The notes: generated by a model from the letters alone, not told the origin. Shown: positions 47,160 to 59,085, numbered from the stretch's first letter. The stretch is 64,000 nucleotides of DNA from Aphrophora alni (GCA_963513935.1 OY740772.1:9628607-9692606), one strand, 5' to 3'. A program made the numbers and translations.

Positions 47160-47990
47160 GTGGTACCAAAAGGAGTAGGAGAGTTTAGTCTGCGTAGATT
47201 ACTACGGACCTTTGCCACAATCAATTGGGGGGATGCAAATATATTTTCGTGGTGATAGACGCTTTTACGAAGTATATAAAGTTCGAAATACGACAACGGT
47301 AACTACGTTAAAACAGGTGAAGAAGTACATACAGTAAGTACAGACACCAAAATGCATTTTATCCGACAACGTGACACAATTTACAACGCAAAAGTGGGAA
47401 GCAGGACTAGCCGAGCTGGGAATAAGAAGGAAAACCGTCGCAATTCGGAATCCATAAGGAAACATGGCTGAAAGGATCACGAGACAGTTGGGACAGTTTT
47501 GCCGAACTTTATTAAAGGACAAACATCAAGACTGGGGAAAATCTTGGAAGTTATCGAAACATGTATCAACGAGTCATACCACGAATCACTTGAAACAACT
47601 CCCATAGAAGCGCAATTCAAACGGAAGCCGACACACAATTGGACCTCATAAAACCAACAAGAACCGATAACCAGCGATGCGGACATATACCATAGGATAA
47701 AGAAAAAGCGAGAGAAGTATGCGAAGAAATTTAATGAACAACACCCACCCAAGGAATATGAATTAGGGGGAACGAGTGTTGGTAAGAGCCTGCATATCAT
47801 TGAAACTTATTGTGAAGCTGTACCATAAGTTTTGCGAGCTATACGAGGGACCGTAATAAATAAAAAACTAAATACGACTTATGAATTAAGATATATTAAT
47901 AAGGACAAAGTTAGAGGAATATTTAATTGTAGGTTAATAAAAAAAATATCATAAGTTAGGAAACGTTAGAATAAAGTGTAAGTAAGGATT
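47160..47990 (+). pseudogene. Ty3/Gypsy integrase core, second element, broken
   Basis: Plus-strand reading, in several frames. It begins VDYYGPLPQSIGG (first catalytic Asp), then after a damaged stretch KQVKKYIQ and PKCILSDNVTQFT (second Asp). Next comes GNMAERITRQLGQFCR, which carries the catalytic Glu, then NESYHESLETTPIEAQF in another frame and a basic tail with EKYAKKFNEQHP. At least three frameshifts and several stops are present. The sequence differs from the minus-strand integrase (VDLFGELP there), so it is a distinct Gypsy lineage. It is followed by a polypurine-like site and a family-B LTR, linking family B to this pol type. Confidence 0.9.
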
Positions 47991-48206
47991 TTAAGTAATA
48001 ATAAAAAAGGGGAAAAGAAAAAAACCCATGGACAAAGGGAGTCCGAGGAACAATAGTCAAAGGATTTATTGTATGGTCAGCGACATGCGGCACACGAGAA
48101 CAAAGGCCATTGTGAGAAAAGGGTCTCTACAACCAATTGTTCAACACAAGGGGCAAAGATAAAATTTTATTTTAACTAAGCTCTGCATAAAAAATATAAT
48201 TTATCT

Positions 48207-48600
48207 GGGGACAATGTAACGATATCAAACTAATCATTTACAATTAATTATGATTAATGATATCAAAAGATAGTTAATTAAAATTATTACAAAGAACTAA
48301 AAAAAATAAATAAATAATAAATAAAAAGAAATTAATATTGAAGAAAATGTAACGAATGCCAGGTTCAGTTTAGGAGGTTGGAATGTAACGGTACAAGGGT
48401 AGTGTACAAGAAACACAAAAAAAGGGGGGACTTTTAGCTTTGAAGGAGCAAACGCGCCTACACACTTAAAAAAAGTAATGTTATAACAGTGGAAGATGGG
48501 ATTTGAAATTAAATAGAAATAACGTATTAACCATGTTCGTTGTAAAAAAAAATCGGGCATAGAAAACGTAGTCTATATCTTAAATCGGATTTTGTTTAAA
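48207..48600 (+). repeat. LTR family B, copy 3, 5' part
   Basis: After a GGGGACAA polypurine-like stretch (48207-48214), the LTR starts TGTAACGATATCAAACTAAT at 48215. It shares GAGCAAACGCGCCTAC and AATGTAACGGTA with the copy at 60.4 kb. It is recognisable for about 300-400 bases and then lost, so this 3' LTR is truncated or diverged. Confidence 0.8.
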
Positions 48601-50199
48601 TTTTGGTGAAGGGTAAAAAAAATCGTAAAAAGTAAAAGAATCCGGTTTAGAAATAATTAGTAAAACATTTTATACAGGTTACGCTCGATACTAGTTTATG
48701 ACACAATAGAAGTAATCTTTATTTATATGTATATCTAAGAACCTCGTCCATGATTCATTTTCACAATGAAATTGTTGTACGACAAAATGTTTCATTAGTA
48801 TATTTGATTTTGTGAATGCGTACAGTATGTGAGAAAGTTTGTGTAATGCTTTCTGTACTGTTTATTTTATTAAAAACACTAAATTATTATCATTATTACT
48901 AGATATCATGTGTGGAATGACCGTTTGTCCAATCAATAACACGGCAAACCAATGTTTGTAAAGTGGCTAGTAGTATGATCACCGATTTCTTCTGCAACGT
49001 TGTCGCACAATATTATAAAGACGTTTCCCAGTATCGGTAACGTTGCCTGATATTGTATTGTGAATATTATCGTAAAAACATACGCATATTTTGAGGAACC
49101 AACGTTGCATAGAGCGAATCTACCTTTAATTAATTAAACTGTTTGTAATAACATAGTTAAGAGTGCTTACGCTACTAATGAAATTAAAAACATTGGTTGC
49201 CAAATGCTTGAACAGTTCATGGATTGTTTTTAGAAAGTGGTAATATTGGGTGGGGTAGAAACGAATGTTTTCTATCCTTGTGCACAATGGCATTGGCAGT
49301 TTTCAAGGAGCCAGGAATGTACGCTTTCTCTTTCCCACCCTATGTTCTATTATACCCTTCATAAGGGGTTTTACCCTTAAATATTGGATAGCATTCTTCA
49401 AGTAACCCTAGCCAGTTCCAGAATTAAAATAAATTTATTTTATTTTACTAATTAATTTAATCGTCTGAGGGGAAAAAGACATTAGCGAAACAAGAAAAAT
49501 AGCATAAAATAATTAAGTCATCCAACAATCTTCACTATTACATAAAATATAGACGGGGGGGGGAGTTATTTCATCAGGAAACACGTGTCTCCTGGTATGT
49601 AAGACTCTCGGTTCTAACCTCCTCTTCTTCAAGCATAAATCCTCCCTAAAATTTTGCTCATAAAATATAACATGTTCATGGGTTTAATCATGGTACTTAC
49701 CCACCCCAGGTACTTAATATAGCACAAACAAATTCTCTAAATGTAACTGATGTACAAAAAGTTTGTTTCTTGGTGCATTGTAGGAAATACCAATAATTAG
49801 GGTAATTTTGTTTGAAGTAGTTGGCACACAGGTTTTCTGTACTTTGTAACTGTGTATATCGTTACTTTCTTGACGTCGGCTAGGCCTTAAAAGCCTCTTT
49901 TCTTTTCTTGATGGAAGTGCCAACACAAGGATACAAGAAATTCAGATTAAACTGGAAGGATAAGAATGGAAATAATCACAAGGAAATATGAAAATCCAGT
50001 TGGTATTTCGTCTAAAGGTAGAGCTGGAGAACTCATTATCACAACTTTTGTCACCAAGTAGAATATCAAGATAACTGTCATGTCTACTCGCTTTGCAGGT
50101 GTCAGTGTCTCGGTCCTTACGGGGCTGACTCGCTACGCTCGTGTCAGTGACTCAGTCTTGCTGGATCTCGTCCTAATATCACAATTTCTTGGGAGGCGA
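48601..50199. other. no feature recognised
   Basis: AT-rich. A G9 tract lies at 49555-49563 and a slightly GC-richer patch near 50090-50190. No ORF with a recognisable domain. Confidence 0.3.
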
Positions 50200-50590
50200 A
50201 GCTTTGAAATCACATTTTAACAATAAGTTCGCTATTTGTCATCGTAGAGAGGTCGGATTGGTACCACAACGTGCAGAATATAAATTTCCAAGTTCGTATC
50301 TAATTTAGAGTATTAAACGTTGAAAACACACAAGAGATACGAACAAAACCATGTGTTAAAATGGATGCCATTTTTAATTCAATTTTTATGAATTTCAACA
50401 TTAACACACAATTCAATATCAGGATATCACATTTAATTGAAAGGTTCAAAATTACATTTTAAACAATAAAAAACTTCGCTATTTGTCATCGCAGAGAGAT
50501 TTGGTTGTTACCACTACATACAGAATTGAAATCTGGAAATTTATATTTCATTTAGAGCGTTATAAGTTGATTAATAAAAGAGATATGATG
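50200..50590 (+). repeat. pair of diverged direct repeats, about 140 bp each
   Basis: Segments starting near 50205 and 50450 share ATTACATTTTAA-ACAATAA or close variants, TTCGCTATTTGTCATCG, AGAGAGRTYGG-type and a TTTAGAG-GTTATAA/TATTAAA ending. Offset about 250 bases. Nature unknown. Confidence 0.55.
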
Positions 50591-51133
50591 GAAAGGGAGA
50601 AAGAAAAGTTGTGCCAAGAGGAAGACTAACTCAACTAGATTATGGAAACGATCACAAACACTACAATGTAACTGAATTAATTTTTGACAAACATCGATTC
50701 GTAATGGACATAGGCCAACTGCCATCTATTTATAAACTCTTGACTATTAGTTCTTTCATTTCATCCTTTAATGTTTCAAAGTTGTTATCAACATCAAAGT
50801 CAATAATTGTTATCAAAGTCAATATCCGTTCAGGTGGCGGCGCACTCACGCCATCGTTGACGTGTTAGAATTTCTTGTGCCCTCTAATAATCTGATCGTT
50901 TAGTATTATTAGTTAGTTTGGGATTTTATGATCCTGTTGAATTTTTCTTTTCAACGACAAACTTTTTTTTTCGAAAACATTTTCTTCAGTTATCATCTTA
51001 TTACAAATTTTAAGTTTTTCGTTTATTGTTTAAATCCAACTAACCTTTCAGTTTTATACCTCATGTGAATACAAATAAAATGGCGGTGTTTTTCTCATAC
51101 CAAATTCTGTGTTAAAATTAATTAACAGAAAGA

Positions 51134-51385
51134 ATGCACGAAATTATAACTTCTTTACATTGTCCACGGACTCTAAAAAGTAAAACAAAACTGTTCCCTA
51201 AGAATAAATCGGAGATTGTTAAAACTGGAATATCATCTATTCTAGGAAATAGTCTCAAGGATAAAAGTGTAGAGTGGAACTGCAAGTTTGCAGTTAAGTG
51301 GCGAATTGATGATTGTGGCAATGAAGATTATGCGTATATAAGAGATACAAGAATCGCATGTGGTCATTCGGATTATCCAATATAA
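51134..51385 (+). CDS. unidentified 83-codon ORF
   Basis: Starts ATG at 51134 and ends TAA at 51383-51385. The product is hydrophilic, has four cysteines in its C-terminal half and reads KSKTKLFPKNKSEIVKTG and WNCKFAVKWRIDDCGNEDYA in part. I do not recognise a family. The composition looks more protein-like than most ORFs here, but there is no signal peptide, no splice or promoter support and no neighbour to give context. It may be an exon remnant, a transposon fragment or chance. Confidence 0.2.
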   Translation: MHEIITSLHCPRTLKSKTKLFPKNKSEIVKTGISSILGNSLKDKSVEWNCKFAVKWRIDDCGNEDYAYIRDTRIACGHSDYPI

Positions 51386-52295
51386 CACCGTAGCTGTTCA
51401 TTTTTCCTTGTTGCTTAAAGGCAAAAAACCTCTCACTTTGTTTTTGTGTGAAAATGAAACGTTATAAGTAAAAAAATAATACTTATACAATATTTTCACA
51501 CTATATTTGTGAGGTTGAGGACAGCAGTGTAATCATCTCTTAGGATACAAAGTAAAAGTTCATTCAAAAAACTGCGTTGAAAATTTTGATGATTACCAAA
51601 CTTGTCCTTTATTTCGTAATCTGGCTTTATATCGTGTTGACAAGGTATCTCTTGTAATAATATATATGAGTCCATGGTCTTTCTATGTGTGGAATGTGCA
51701 ATGTTACCAAATGCATAACGGCATAAAGACGTGAGATATAAACAAGAAAAAATACGTATTTATAAAAAAATGCCACTAGAATTGTAGGACTATTTGAGTT
51801 TTATCTACATTTTTATTGATTTATCTTGTTGATAGATCAGTAGGCGAGTATGTAGCTTTGTTTTTTCTTTCCTTTTCTTCCCCCCCCCCCTCTCGTTGTT
51901 ATATCGTCTATTATGGTGTGATTGTATCCATTTGAAATTGCTATTTGTTTTATTATGTTTATTTGTTTTGTTTTTTTACATTGTTGTTGTTCATTGGTTA
52001 CTTGTATGCTGTACGTTTATGGTTGGTGTGGTGGTTGGAACTGTTGGGACTGGTGTGAATAGTGGTGGGTCGGTTTGTGTGAGGTTTCTGTACACTTTGA
52101 ATGCAAGTTTGTTGTTTATATTGGTTATGGTAAGGTCCAAAAAGTTTATTCTGTTGTTGTTTTCTATTGTTGTTCATCGCTCACTGGTGAATGTGAGTGA
52201 TGAGTGTATTATATTTAAATAGTTTTGTAATTGTTGATTTGTCTATTACTGGCTGTGAAAAGGTATAATGATATCATCAATGTATCTGTAGTAAA
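51386..52295. other. no gene recognised
   Basis: Contains a C11 tract (51880-51890). About 51395-51430 resembles the start of the 19.5-kb tandem unit (TTGTTGCTTAAAGGC). A TG-rich, T-rich stretch at 51900-52230 has a 108-codon ORF of mostly hydrophobic residues that looks compositional. Confidence 0.35.
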
Positions 52296-53300
52296 AGTAT
52301 TTATACAGTGGAACTACCACTACAAAACATATTTTACTAATTAACCTTCAAAATATTTATAGAGTGAAAATACCACTACACAACATATTTTACTAATTAA
52401 CCTTCAACTATTTATACAGTGGAATTACCACAACACAACATATTTTACTAATTAACCTTCAAACTATTTATACAGTGGAATTACCACTACACAACATATT
52501 TTACTAATTAACCATCAAACTATTTAGGTATATAGTGGAATTACCACTACACAACATATTTTACTAATTAACCTTCAAACTATTTATACAGTGGAAATAC
52601 CACTACACAACATATTTTACTAATTAACCTTCAACTATTTATACAGTGGAATTACCACAACACAACATATTTTACTAATTAACCTTCAAACTATTTAGGT
52701 ATACAGTGGAATTACCACTACACAACATATTTTACTAATTAACCTTCAATCTATTGATATAGTGAAATTACCAATACACAACATATTTTATTCAGTAACC
52801 TTCAAACTATTTATGCAGTAGAATTACCACTACACAACATATTTTACTAATTAACCATCAAACTATTTAGGTATACAGTGGAATTACCACTACACAACAT
52901 ATTTTACTAATTAACCTTCAATCTATTGATATAGTGGAATTACCAATACACAACATATTTTATTCAGTAACCTTCAAACTATTTATGCAGTAGAATTACC
53001 ACTACACAACATATTTTATTCAGTAACCTTTAAACTATTTATGCAGTAGAATTACCACTACACAACATATTTTATTCAGTAACCTTCAAACTATTTATGC
53101 AGTAGAATTACCACTACACAACATATTTCACTAATATGTTTGTTAATATGTTTGTTTTAATCTTCAAACTATTTATACAGTGGAATTACCACAACACAAC
53201 ATATTTTACTAACTAACCTTCAAATTATTTATACAGTGGAATTACCACAACACAACATACTTTATCCAGTAACCTTCAAAATATTTATAGAGTGGAACTA
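52296..53300 (+). repeat. tandem array, 56-bp unit, about 17 copies
   Basis: Consensus: CTATTTATACAGTGGAATTA then CCACTACACAACATATTTTA then CTAATTAACCTTCAAA. Variants include TTTAGGTATACAG, TTGATATAGTG and TTATGCAGTAG, and TTCAGTAACC for CTAATTAACC. A block of three successive variants near 52690 is repeated near 52862. Each unit holds the short inverted repeat GTGGAATTACCAC. Non-coding. Confidence 0.92.
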
Positions 53301-54458
53301 CTTTCAAACATGTGCAATAGATTTTAGTTTGCATAATAAATCTAACTGCAACTTTCATATTCGTAAAAAAATTTGTATAATAAACGAAACTACAATTTAC
53401 TTTCAATTGTCAGCTAGTCTGCACCCCCCCCCCCTACGGGGCAGTGTAAATACATACAATATGATGATGTTGAAACCTTGTATTTATGTTTCCAGAAACT
53501 TGTCTTCCTGTCATCTTCTGTCTAATTCTAATTAAATCTCTTCATCTGTCATATATTTATGGACGTTTCCATATACTACCATAGGGGGATACAAATAGTA
53601 ACAATTGTAATTATGGTTTTCTTTCTAGTTGAGGATAAAACTAAATCCATACTTTTAGTCTCCTATTATAATTAGAATATAATACTGTATGCTGTCGTAC
53701 AGCATATATTTGAAAATTAACTACCAATGAAAACTAATCGATAGAGACCTAAAGAGAGATTAAAGAGAAGTAATCTAGCCCAAGACTAGATAATCAGCTG
53801 TCTGGCGTTACTACTGTAACAGCTACACTTTCCATTGATTTTCATATTCTTCCACAATTTAAGTAAAATATTAAACACATTTTATATAAACAAAGACCAG
53901 AGCACTGTGGAGACAATATATACAAGTACAATTTCAAAAGTCCCTTACCACACTTGGGAATAAACAAAACACAAACTTTTTGTCAAAAGTAAAATGTTTA
54001 TTCCTATTAGACCCTTATAGCTATTACAACAACAAAGTTGTCATCTTCAGAGGGAATCTTAACAAATACTAAATCAAAACTATTTACAACTATACAACTA
54101 AAGTGACCAGTTTCCCTACCCCACTCCTCTGGTGCATTGACCTATCAACAATAGGATTGACAGTTCAAACACCTGTACTGTTACCTGGAGCAACCCTGAA
54201 AAACTGTGTCCAGCATTGACAGAAGGCCCTAATCGTTATGCAATTTTATGCTTATCACATGCAAAGTACTCTAACGCCAATGCTGATATAAAGCTTATGC
54301 AATATTTGACGCATAAATTTATACTAAGCATATGTTAATGAGATGTAAAGTGGTCTCACGGCAATTAAGTGCCGTTTTAAGTGGTCTAAGAGTAATTAGG
54401 TACCATTAATAGGCCATTATTACGCAATGATTGTCTAGGAGCCCGCTTTTATTAACTA
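53301..54458. other. no gene recognised
   Basis: Contains a C11 tract (53424-53434). At about 53990-54050, on the minus strand, an AATAAA-bearing segment follows a short frame GATTCCCTCTGAAGATGACA, reminiscent of retroelement 3' ends, but not enough to classify. Confidence 0.3.
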
Positions 54459-56290
54459 CTTATCAAATAGTACAATAACGTTTTTTCCACTATGTTAAAC
54501 GTTTTTAAACACTTTACCAAATAGTACAATAACGTTTTCCCACTAGGCTATGTTAAACGTTTTTAAACACTTTATCAAATAGTACAATAACGTTTTTCCA
54601 CTAGGCTATGTTAAACGTTTTTAAACACTTTATCAAATAGTACAATAACATTTTCCCACTATGTTAAACGATTTTAAACACTTTATCAAATAGTACAATA
54701 ACGTTTTCCCACTATGTTAAACGTTTTAAAACTCTTTATCAAATAGTACAATAACGTTTTCCCACCATGTTAAACGTTTAAAAAGTCTTTATCAAATAGT
54801 ACAATAACGTTTTCCCTCTATGTTAAACGATTTTAAACACTTTATCAAATAGTACAATAACGTTTTCCCACTATGTTAAACGTTTTAAAACTCTTTATCA
54901 AATAGTACAATAACGTTTTCCCTCTATGTTAAACGATTTTAAACACTTTATCAAATAGTACAATAACGTTTTCCCACTATGTTAAACGTTTTAAAACTCT
55001 TTGTCAAATAGTACAATAACGTTTTCCCTCTATGTTAAACGATTTTAAACACTTTATCAAATAGTACAATAACGTTTTCCCACTATGTTAAACGATTTTA
55101 AACACTTTATCAAATAGTACAATAACGTTTTCCCACTATGTTAAACGTTTTAAAACTCTTTATCAAATAGTACAATAACGTTTTCCCACCATGTTAAACG
55201 TTTAAAAAGTCTTTATCAAATAGTACAATAACGTTTTCCCTCTATGTTAAACGATTTTAAACACTTTATCAAATAGTACAATAACGTTTTCCCACTATGT
55301 TAAACGTTTTAAAACTCTTTATCAAATAGTACAATAACGTTTTCCCTCTATGTTAAACGATTTTAAACACTTTATCAAATAGTACAATAACGTTTTCCCA
55401 CTATGTTAAACGTTTTAAAACTCTTTATCAAATAGTACAATAACGTTTTCCCTCTATGTTAAACGATTTTAAACACTTTATCAAATAGTACAATAACGTT
55501 TTCCCACTATGTTAAACGATTTTAAACACTTTATCAAATAGTACAATAACGTTTTCCCACTATGTTAAACGTTTTAAAACTCTTTATCAAATAGTACAAT
55601 AACGTTTTCCCACCATGTTAAACGATTTTAAACACTATATCAAATAGTACAATAACGTTTTCCCTCTATGTTAAACGATTTTAAACACTTTATCAAATAG
55701 TACAATAACGTTTTCCCACTATGTTAAACGATTTTAAACACTTTATCAAATAGTACAATAACGTTTTCCCACTATGTTAAACGTTTTAAAACTCTTTATC
55801 AAATAGTACAATAACGTTTTCCCACTATGTTAAACGATTTTAAACACTTTATCAAATAGTACAATAACGTTTTCCCACTATGTTAAACGATTTTAAACAC
55901 TTTATCAAATAGTACAATAACGTTTTCCCACTATGTTAAACGATTTTAAACACTTTATCAAATAGTACAATAACGTTTTCCCACTATGTTAAACGTTTTA
56001 AAACTCTTTATCAAATAGTACAATAACGTTTTCCCACTATGTTAAACGTTTTAAAACTCTTTATCAAATAGTACAATAACGTTTTCCCACTATGTTAAAC
56101 GATTTTAAACACTTTATCAAATAGTACAATAACGTTTTCCCACTATGTTAAACGATTTTAAACACTTTATCAAATAGTACAATAACGTTTTCCCACCATG
56201 TTAAACGATTTTAAACACTTTATCAAATAGTACAATAACGTTTTCCCATTATGTTAAACATTTTTAAACACTTTATCAAATAGTACAATA
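54459..56290 (+). repeat. tandem array, 53-bp unit, about 35 copies, with 424-bp higher-order period
   Basis: Basic unit: TTTATCAAATAGTACAATAA then CGTTTTCCCACTATGTTAAA then CGATTTTAAACAC. Two main variants alternate: one ends CGATTTTAAACAC, often with CCCTCTATG; the other ends CGTTTTAAAACTC with CCCACTATG. A rarer CCCACCATG variant occurs at 54761, 55185 and 55609, exactly 424 bases (eight units) apart. The order of the eight variants between these points is identical in both intervals. A fourth CCCACCATG is at 56192. The first and last units are most diverged, as usual at array edges. Non-coding. Confidence 0.95.
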
Positions 56291-56656
56291 GCGTCTTCGC
56301 TGGCTGAAGCAACAAAATCTATCACAATACAAACACATGTATATTATTTTAAAGTTTTAGATAAAAACTTTACATAGCTAGATCCTAGATTATAATTTAG
56401 GTTTCAACACATGCTTCTTTACACACTTGTACATGTATTACTAATTTAAACAATACCTTAATATTGTAATGTTCAATTAATCAGAGTAAATAAAAAAAAT
56501 AACAGATTGAGACGATCTTAAGAAAACCAAATTTCAATTTTATTTTCCTAAAACTAGTATGGCAAATATACACATAAAAAGAAATTAATGTTCGTGAATA
56601 AATTCCTATGCGGGTAAAATTAACTGGATAGTGGTTCCTTATTTTAAATATAAATA
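56291..56656. other. no feature recognised
   Basis: AT-rich non-coding sequence. Confidence 0.3.
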
Positions 56657-56830
56657 ATTTAAAAAAATACTTTTTAGTATAAACCACAACTTTATTTAAA
56701 ATTTACCGACCATGGTTTCGCTAGTTCATTCATGTAAACTACTTTGACAATGCTGAACCTTGAACTAGTGAAACCATGGTCGGTAAATTTTAAATAAATA
56801 AGTTGTAGTTTATACTAAAAAGTGTTTGTT
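56657..56830. mobile_element. fold-back MITE with 63-bp arms
   Basis: Arms at about 56668-56730 and 56764-56825 are inverted copies sharing ACTTTTTAGTATAAAC, AAAATTTACCGACCATGG and TTTC-CTAGTTCA, with a small indel and three or so substitutions. The loop is about 33 bases. There is no ORF and no resolved target duplication. Confidence 0.8.
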
Positions 56831-57062
56831 TTAATGATTAAAATAGAATACCACCAAGCTCCTACGGTCTTTAGCATAAATAGTTTGAATAATTATTTAT
56901 TAAACTCACTTTGATTAGTTGTTGGCCTCAGTGAATGCTGTTTCCTTCTGCATCATCAAGTTCTAAAAAAATAAGAATAAAAGACGTTACAGAAACTGCA
57001 TTAAGGCTTTTAATTTATTTATTTTAACGATTATATGTTTTACCAGCTGGTATTGTTAAATT

Positions 57063-57203
57063 AAATAATATTCCAAGTGAAAAATATACGACCTAGACTG
57101 GGAATTGAATCCAGCCTTACGCACCAAAGCTCTACCAATTGACCGCTCCTAGCTTCAATTCCCAATCTAGGCTGTCGTATATTTTTCACTTGAAATATTA
57201 TTT
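57063..57203 (-). mobile_element. fold-back element with tRNA-like core, copy 2
   Basis: Outer arms AAATAATATT-CAAGTGAAAAATATACGAC are inverted, followed inward by CCTAGACTGGGAATTGAA and its partner with a five-base ACAGC difference. On the minus strand the centre reads GGAGCGGTCAATTGGTAGAG (acceptor and A box), an anticodon-arm-like stretch, then GGATTCAATTCC (B box). Only one side keeps the complete A-to-B tRNA-like order here, whereas copy 1 has parts on both sides. A polymerase III-type origin is likely for the core; mobilisation as a fold-back is inferred. Confidence 0.7.
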
Positions 57204-58224
57204 AATGGATTTAAGAGTTTACTATAACAAAAGGATAAAACTGAAAAATAATGTGGTGTTTCAGAATGGATATAAAATAGTTTGTAGGCACTTCAGTGTT
57301 ATTTTCCTACAGTACTACGTGAGTGCACTTTACACTCACAGCGGTTGGTAAACGCGACAACTTAAAATCAACTTTATGTAAATTATCAGAAAACTTCATC
57401 TTTGCACAACGTGCGAGGAAATAGTATATTACATTACAAGGGCGGTAAGTAGTGTTTTCCCGTGCGAGCGTGTTATAGGTCTACCAGAGTACCAGACAGA
57501 AAGAAACCTGCGCAGAACCGACATCTCGAGAGTGGCTCGCGCACGGATGTAGGGGCGATGGCAGGGAGGGGATTGGAGCGGTGATGGGGATAAACTGTTA
57601 CATTTTAGCCATAATATAAAGGAATTTAAACCGATAATTTAATGTCGTTTTACGTCTTTTACTTTGTTAAATATTTAAATTTACTAATTGTAGTTGTCAG
57701 GAACAAAAACGATACACATTCAGTTTTTTTTAGCGCTGTAGTAGGTTTGAAAAAGAAAATATTAAGCCTAAACAATGAAGCAGGGGTCGGGTATGTCTGG
57801 CCTAACTCGGGCTCTCCCTTTCCCACCACAGTTCTACCTGTGCGAGGTTCTTTTATAAGCGGTACCCCTATAGTTCTTGGACGAATTACGTACGATACTT
57901 TTCATTACACTTCACAGAAAATATAACATACTCTTAGTCATTACATCATTTTAGTGAAGTAAACTTTCTTACAATCCTAAATTTTTCGGTGTTTAAGCCT
58001 TTACTCAACAATGCAGCATTTTGATGTTTTCCAGATTCTAAAATTAAAAGACCACCTCCAATTTTAAGGTTTAAATATTTTGTAATCTTATTTAGAACAG
58101 CAGCGATGACGTGTTCTATCAGATTCAATGTTACTGTACGCCATTTTCATTCCCTAATGTATACTAAATTGTTTGTTATTTTTGCGGTTATACAAAGATT
58201 ACAATTTACGCCCCATCAGGTGAT
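57204..58224. other. no gene recognised
   Basis: AT-rich apart from a GC-rich patch at 57440-57590 and another near 57780-57870. The 94-codon ORF at 57642-57926 shows no domain. Confidence 0.3.
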
Positions 58225-59085
58225 TTAAAAAATATGTGAAAAGTGACATTATATATAACGCCGAATTTAAGCAGTAGTGTTTACGAGCTGTAAGTGTGGA
58301 AAATACATTTGTCTACACTCTACAGTTGTTGACAAAGTGGCATTTTGTTCATTTAAATTAGTTTGCAAAACAGCTGATTTCTCAACAGTTTCACTTTTGA
58401 AATTTCAGTTTCACCCACTCCGAATGGCAACCGAACAAAACGAAATTTAGGTTAAGTTTATTTCAATTGATTTATAATATACAGGAAACGTCCCTTATGT
58501 AGGTTAGATCAATTCTTACATGTAAATAATATAAATAAACAACAAAACAACGTTTTAAAGTTGAATAGGGAATTATTCATGAAGATGATGGACAGTGTAT
58601 GTACGCGGAGAGTATTTTTCGTTTGCCGAGTTTTGAAGTTGGCAATCCCGTTTCCTCAACAATACACCTAAGTTATTTGGAATATTCATAAATAACCTGT
58701 TTTGACGTGAGAACTTCTACTCAGTGTTGATGTGTTGTTTAGCACTACTGCTATATTTTGTGTAGTTAGTTTTAAAATATGGACAGTTCAGAGGATGAAA
58801 ACCTGTCAAATACTTCGCCTAAATTAGCGGAAAAAGCTAACAACGTTGTACTAAATCTCCTTCCTGTTAAATCAAGAAAAAAGTACGACCGCCAGTATGA
58901 ACTGTTTTTATCACAAAATAACAACTGTAGACAAAGTATAATGTGCAATTCGTGAGCAAAGTGTCTTTTTTTAAACTCGATAAAATTGATGCACTCGGCT
59001 TCGTTTAAAAAAGTGCCACTTTGCTCACTAGTTACACAAATAACTATTTACGCACTACTGTAGGATAATGCTTTTCACATACACT
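58225..59085. mobile_element. candidate inverted-repeat element around a short ORF
   Basis: The left segment (ATATGTGAAAAG, GCAGTAGTGTTTA, CAAAGTGGCA-TTT) recurs inverted at the right (TATGTGAAAAGC, ACAGTAGTGCGTA, CAAAGTGGCACTTTTT in reverse complement), suggesting diverged terminal inverted repeats of about 110 bp. The right side also has a hairpin of its own: GTGAGCAAAGTG and its inverse about 50 bases later (58953-59030). Boundaries and target duplication are not resolved. Confidence 0.45.
58779..58955 (+). CDS. short ORF resembling the N-terminus of a Crypton-type tyrosine recombinase
   Basis: ATG at 58779, TGA at 58953-58955, 58 codons. An acidic, serine-rich start (MDSSEDENLSN) is followed by KANNVVLNLLPVKSRKKYDR then QYELFL. 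The pattern N-L-L-P-x-K-S-R-x-x-Y-x-x-x-Y-x-x-F is familiar from N-terminal regions of insect proteins related to tyrosine recombinases (Crypton/KIAA1958-like). This is recalled similarity, not a computed match. The frame is cut by the stop at the edge of a hairpin, so any such gene is truncated. It could also be a first exon of something else. Confidence 0.4.
   Translation: MDSSEDENLSNTSPKLAEKANNVVLNLLPVKSRKKYDRQYELFLSQNNNCRQSIMCNS

Noticed and set aside
51896..52222. 108-codon hydrophobic ORF resembling a membrane protein
   Set aside because: Arises from a T- and TG-rich tract; low-complexity composition without a topology pattern or neighbour support.
41714..56290. Regular arrays that could be mistaken for CRISPR
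   Set aside because: Units are contiguous without unique spacers, have 51-56-bp periods, no cas genes, and lie in eukaryotic transposon-rich DNA.
57642..57926. 94-codon ORF
   Set aside because: No domain, no conservation evidence, spans a change in composition.
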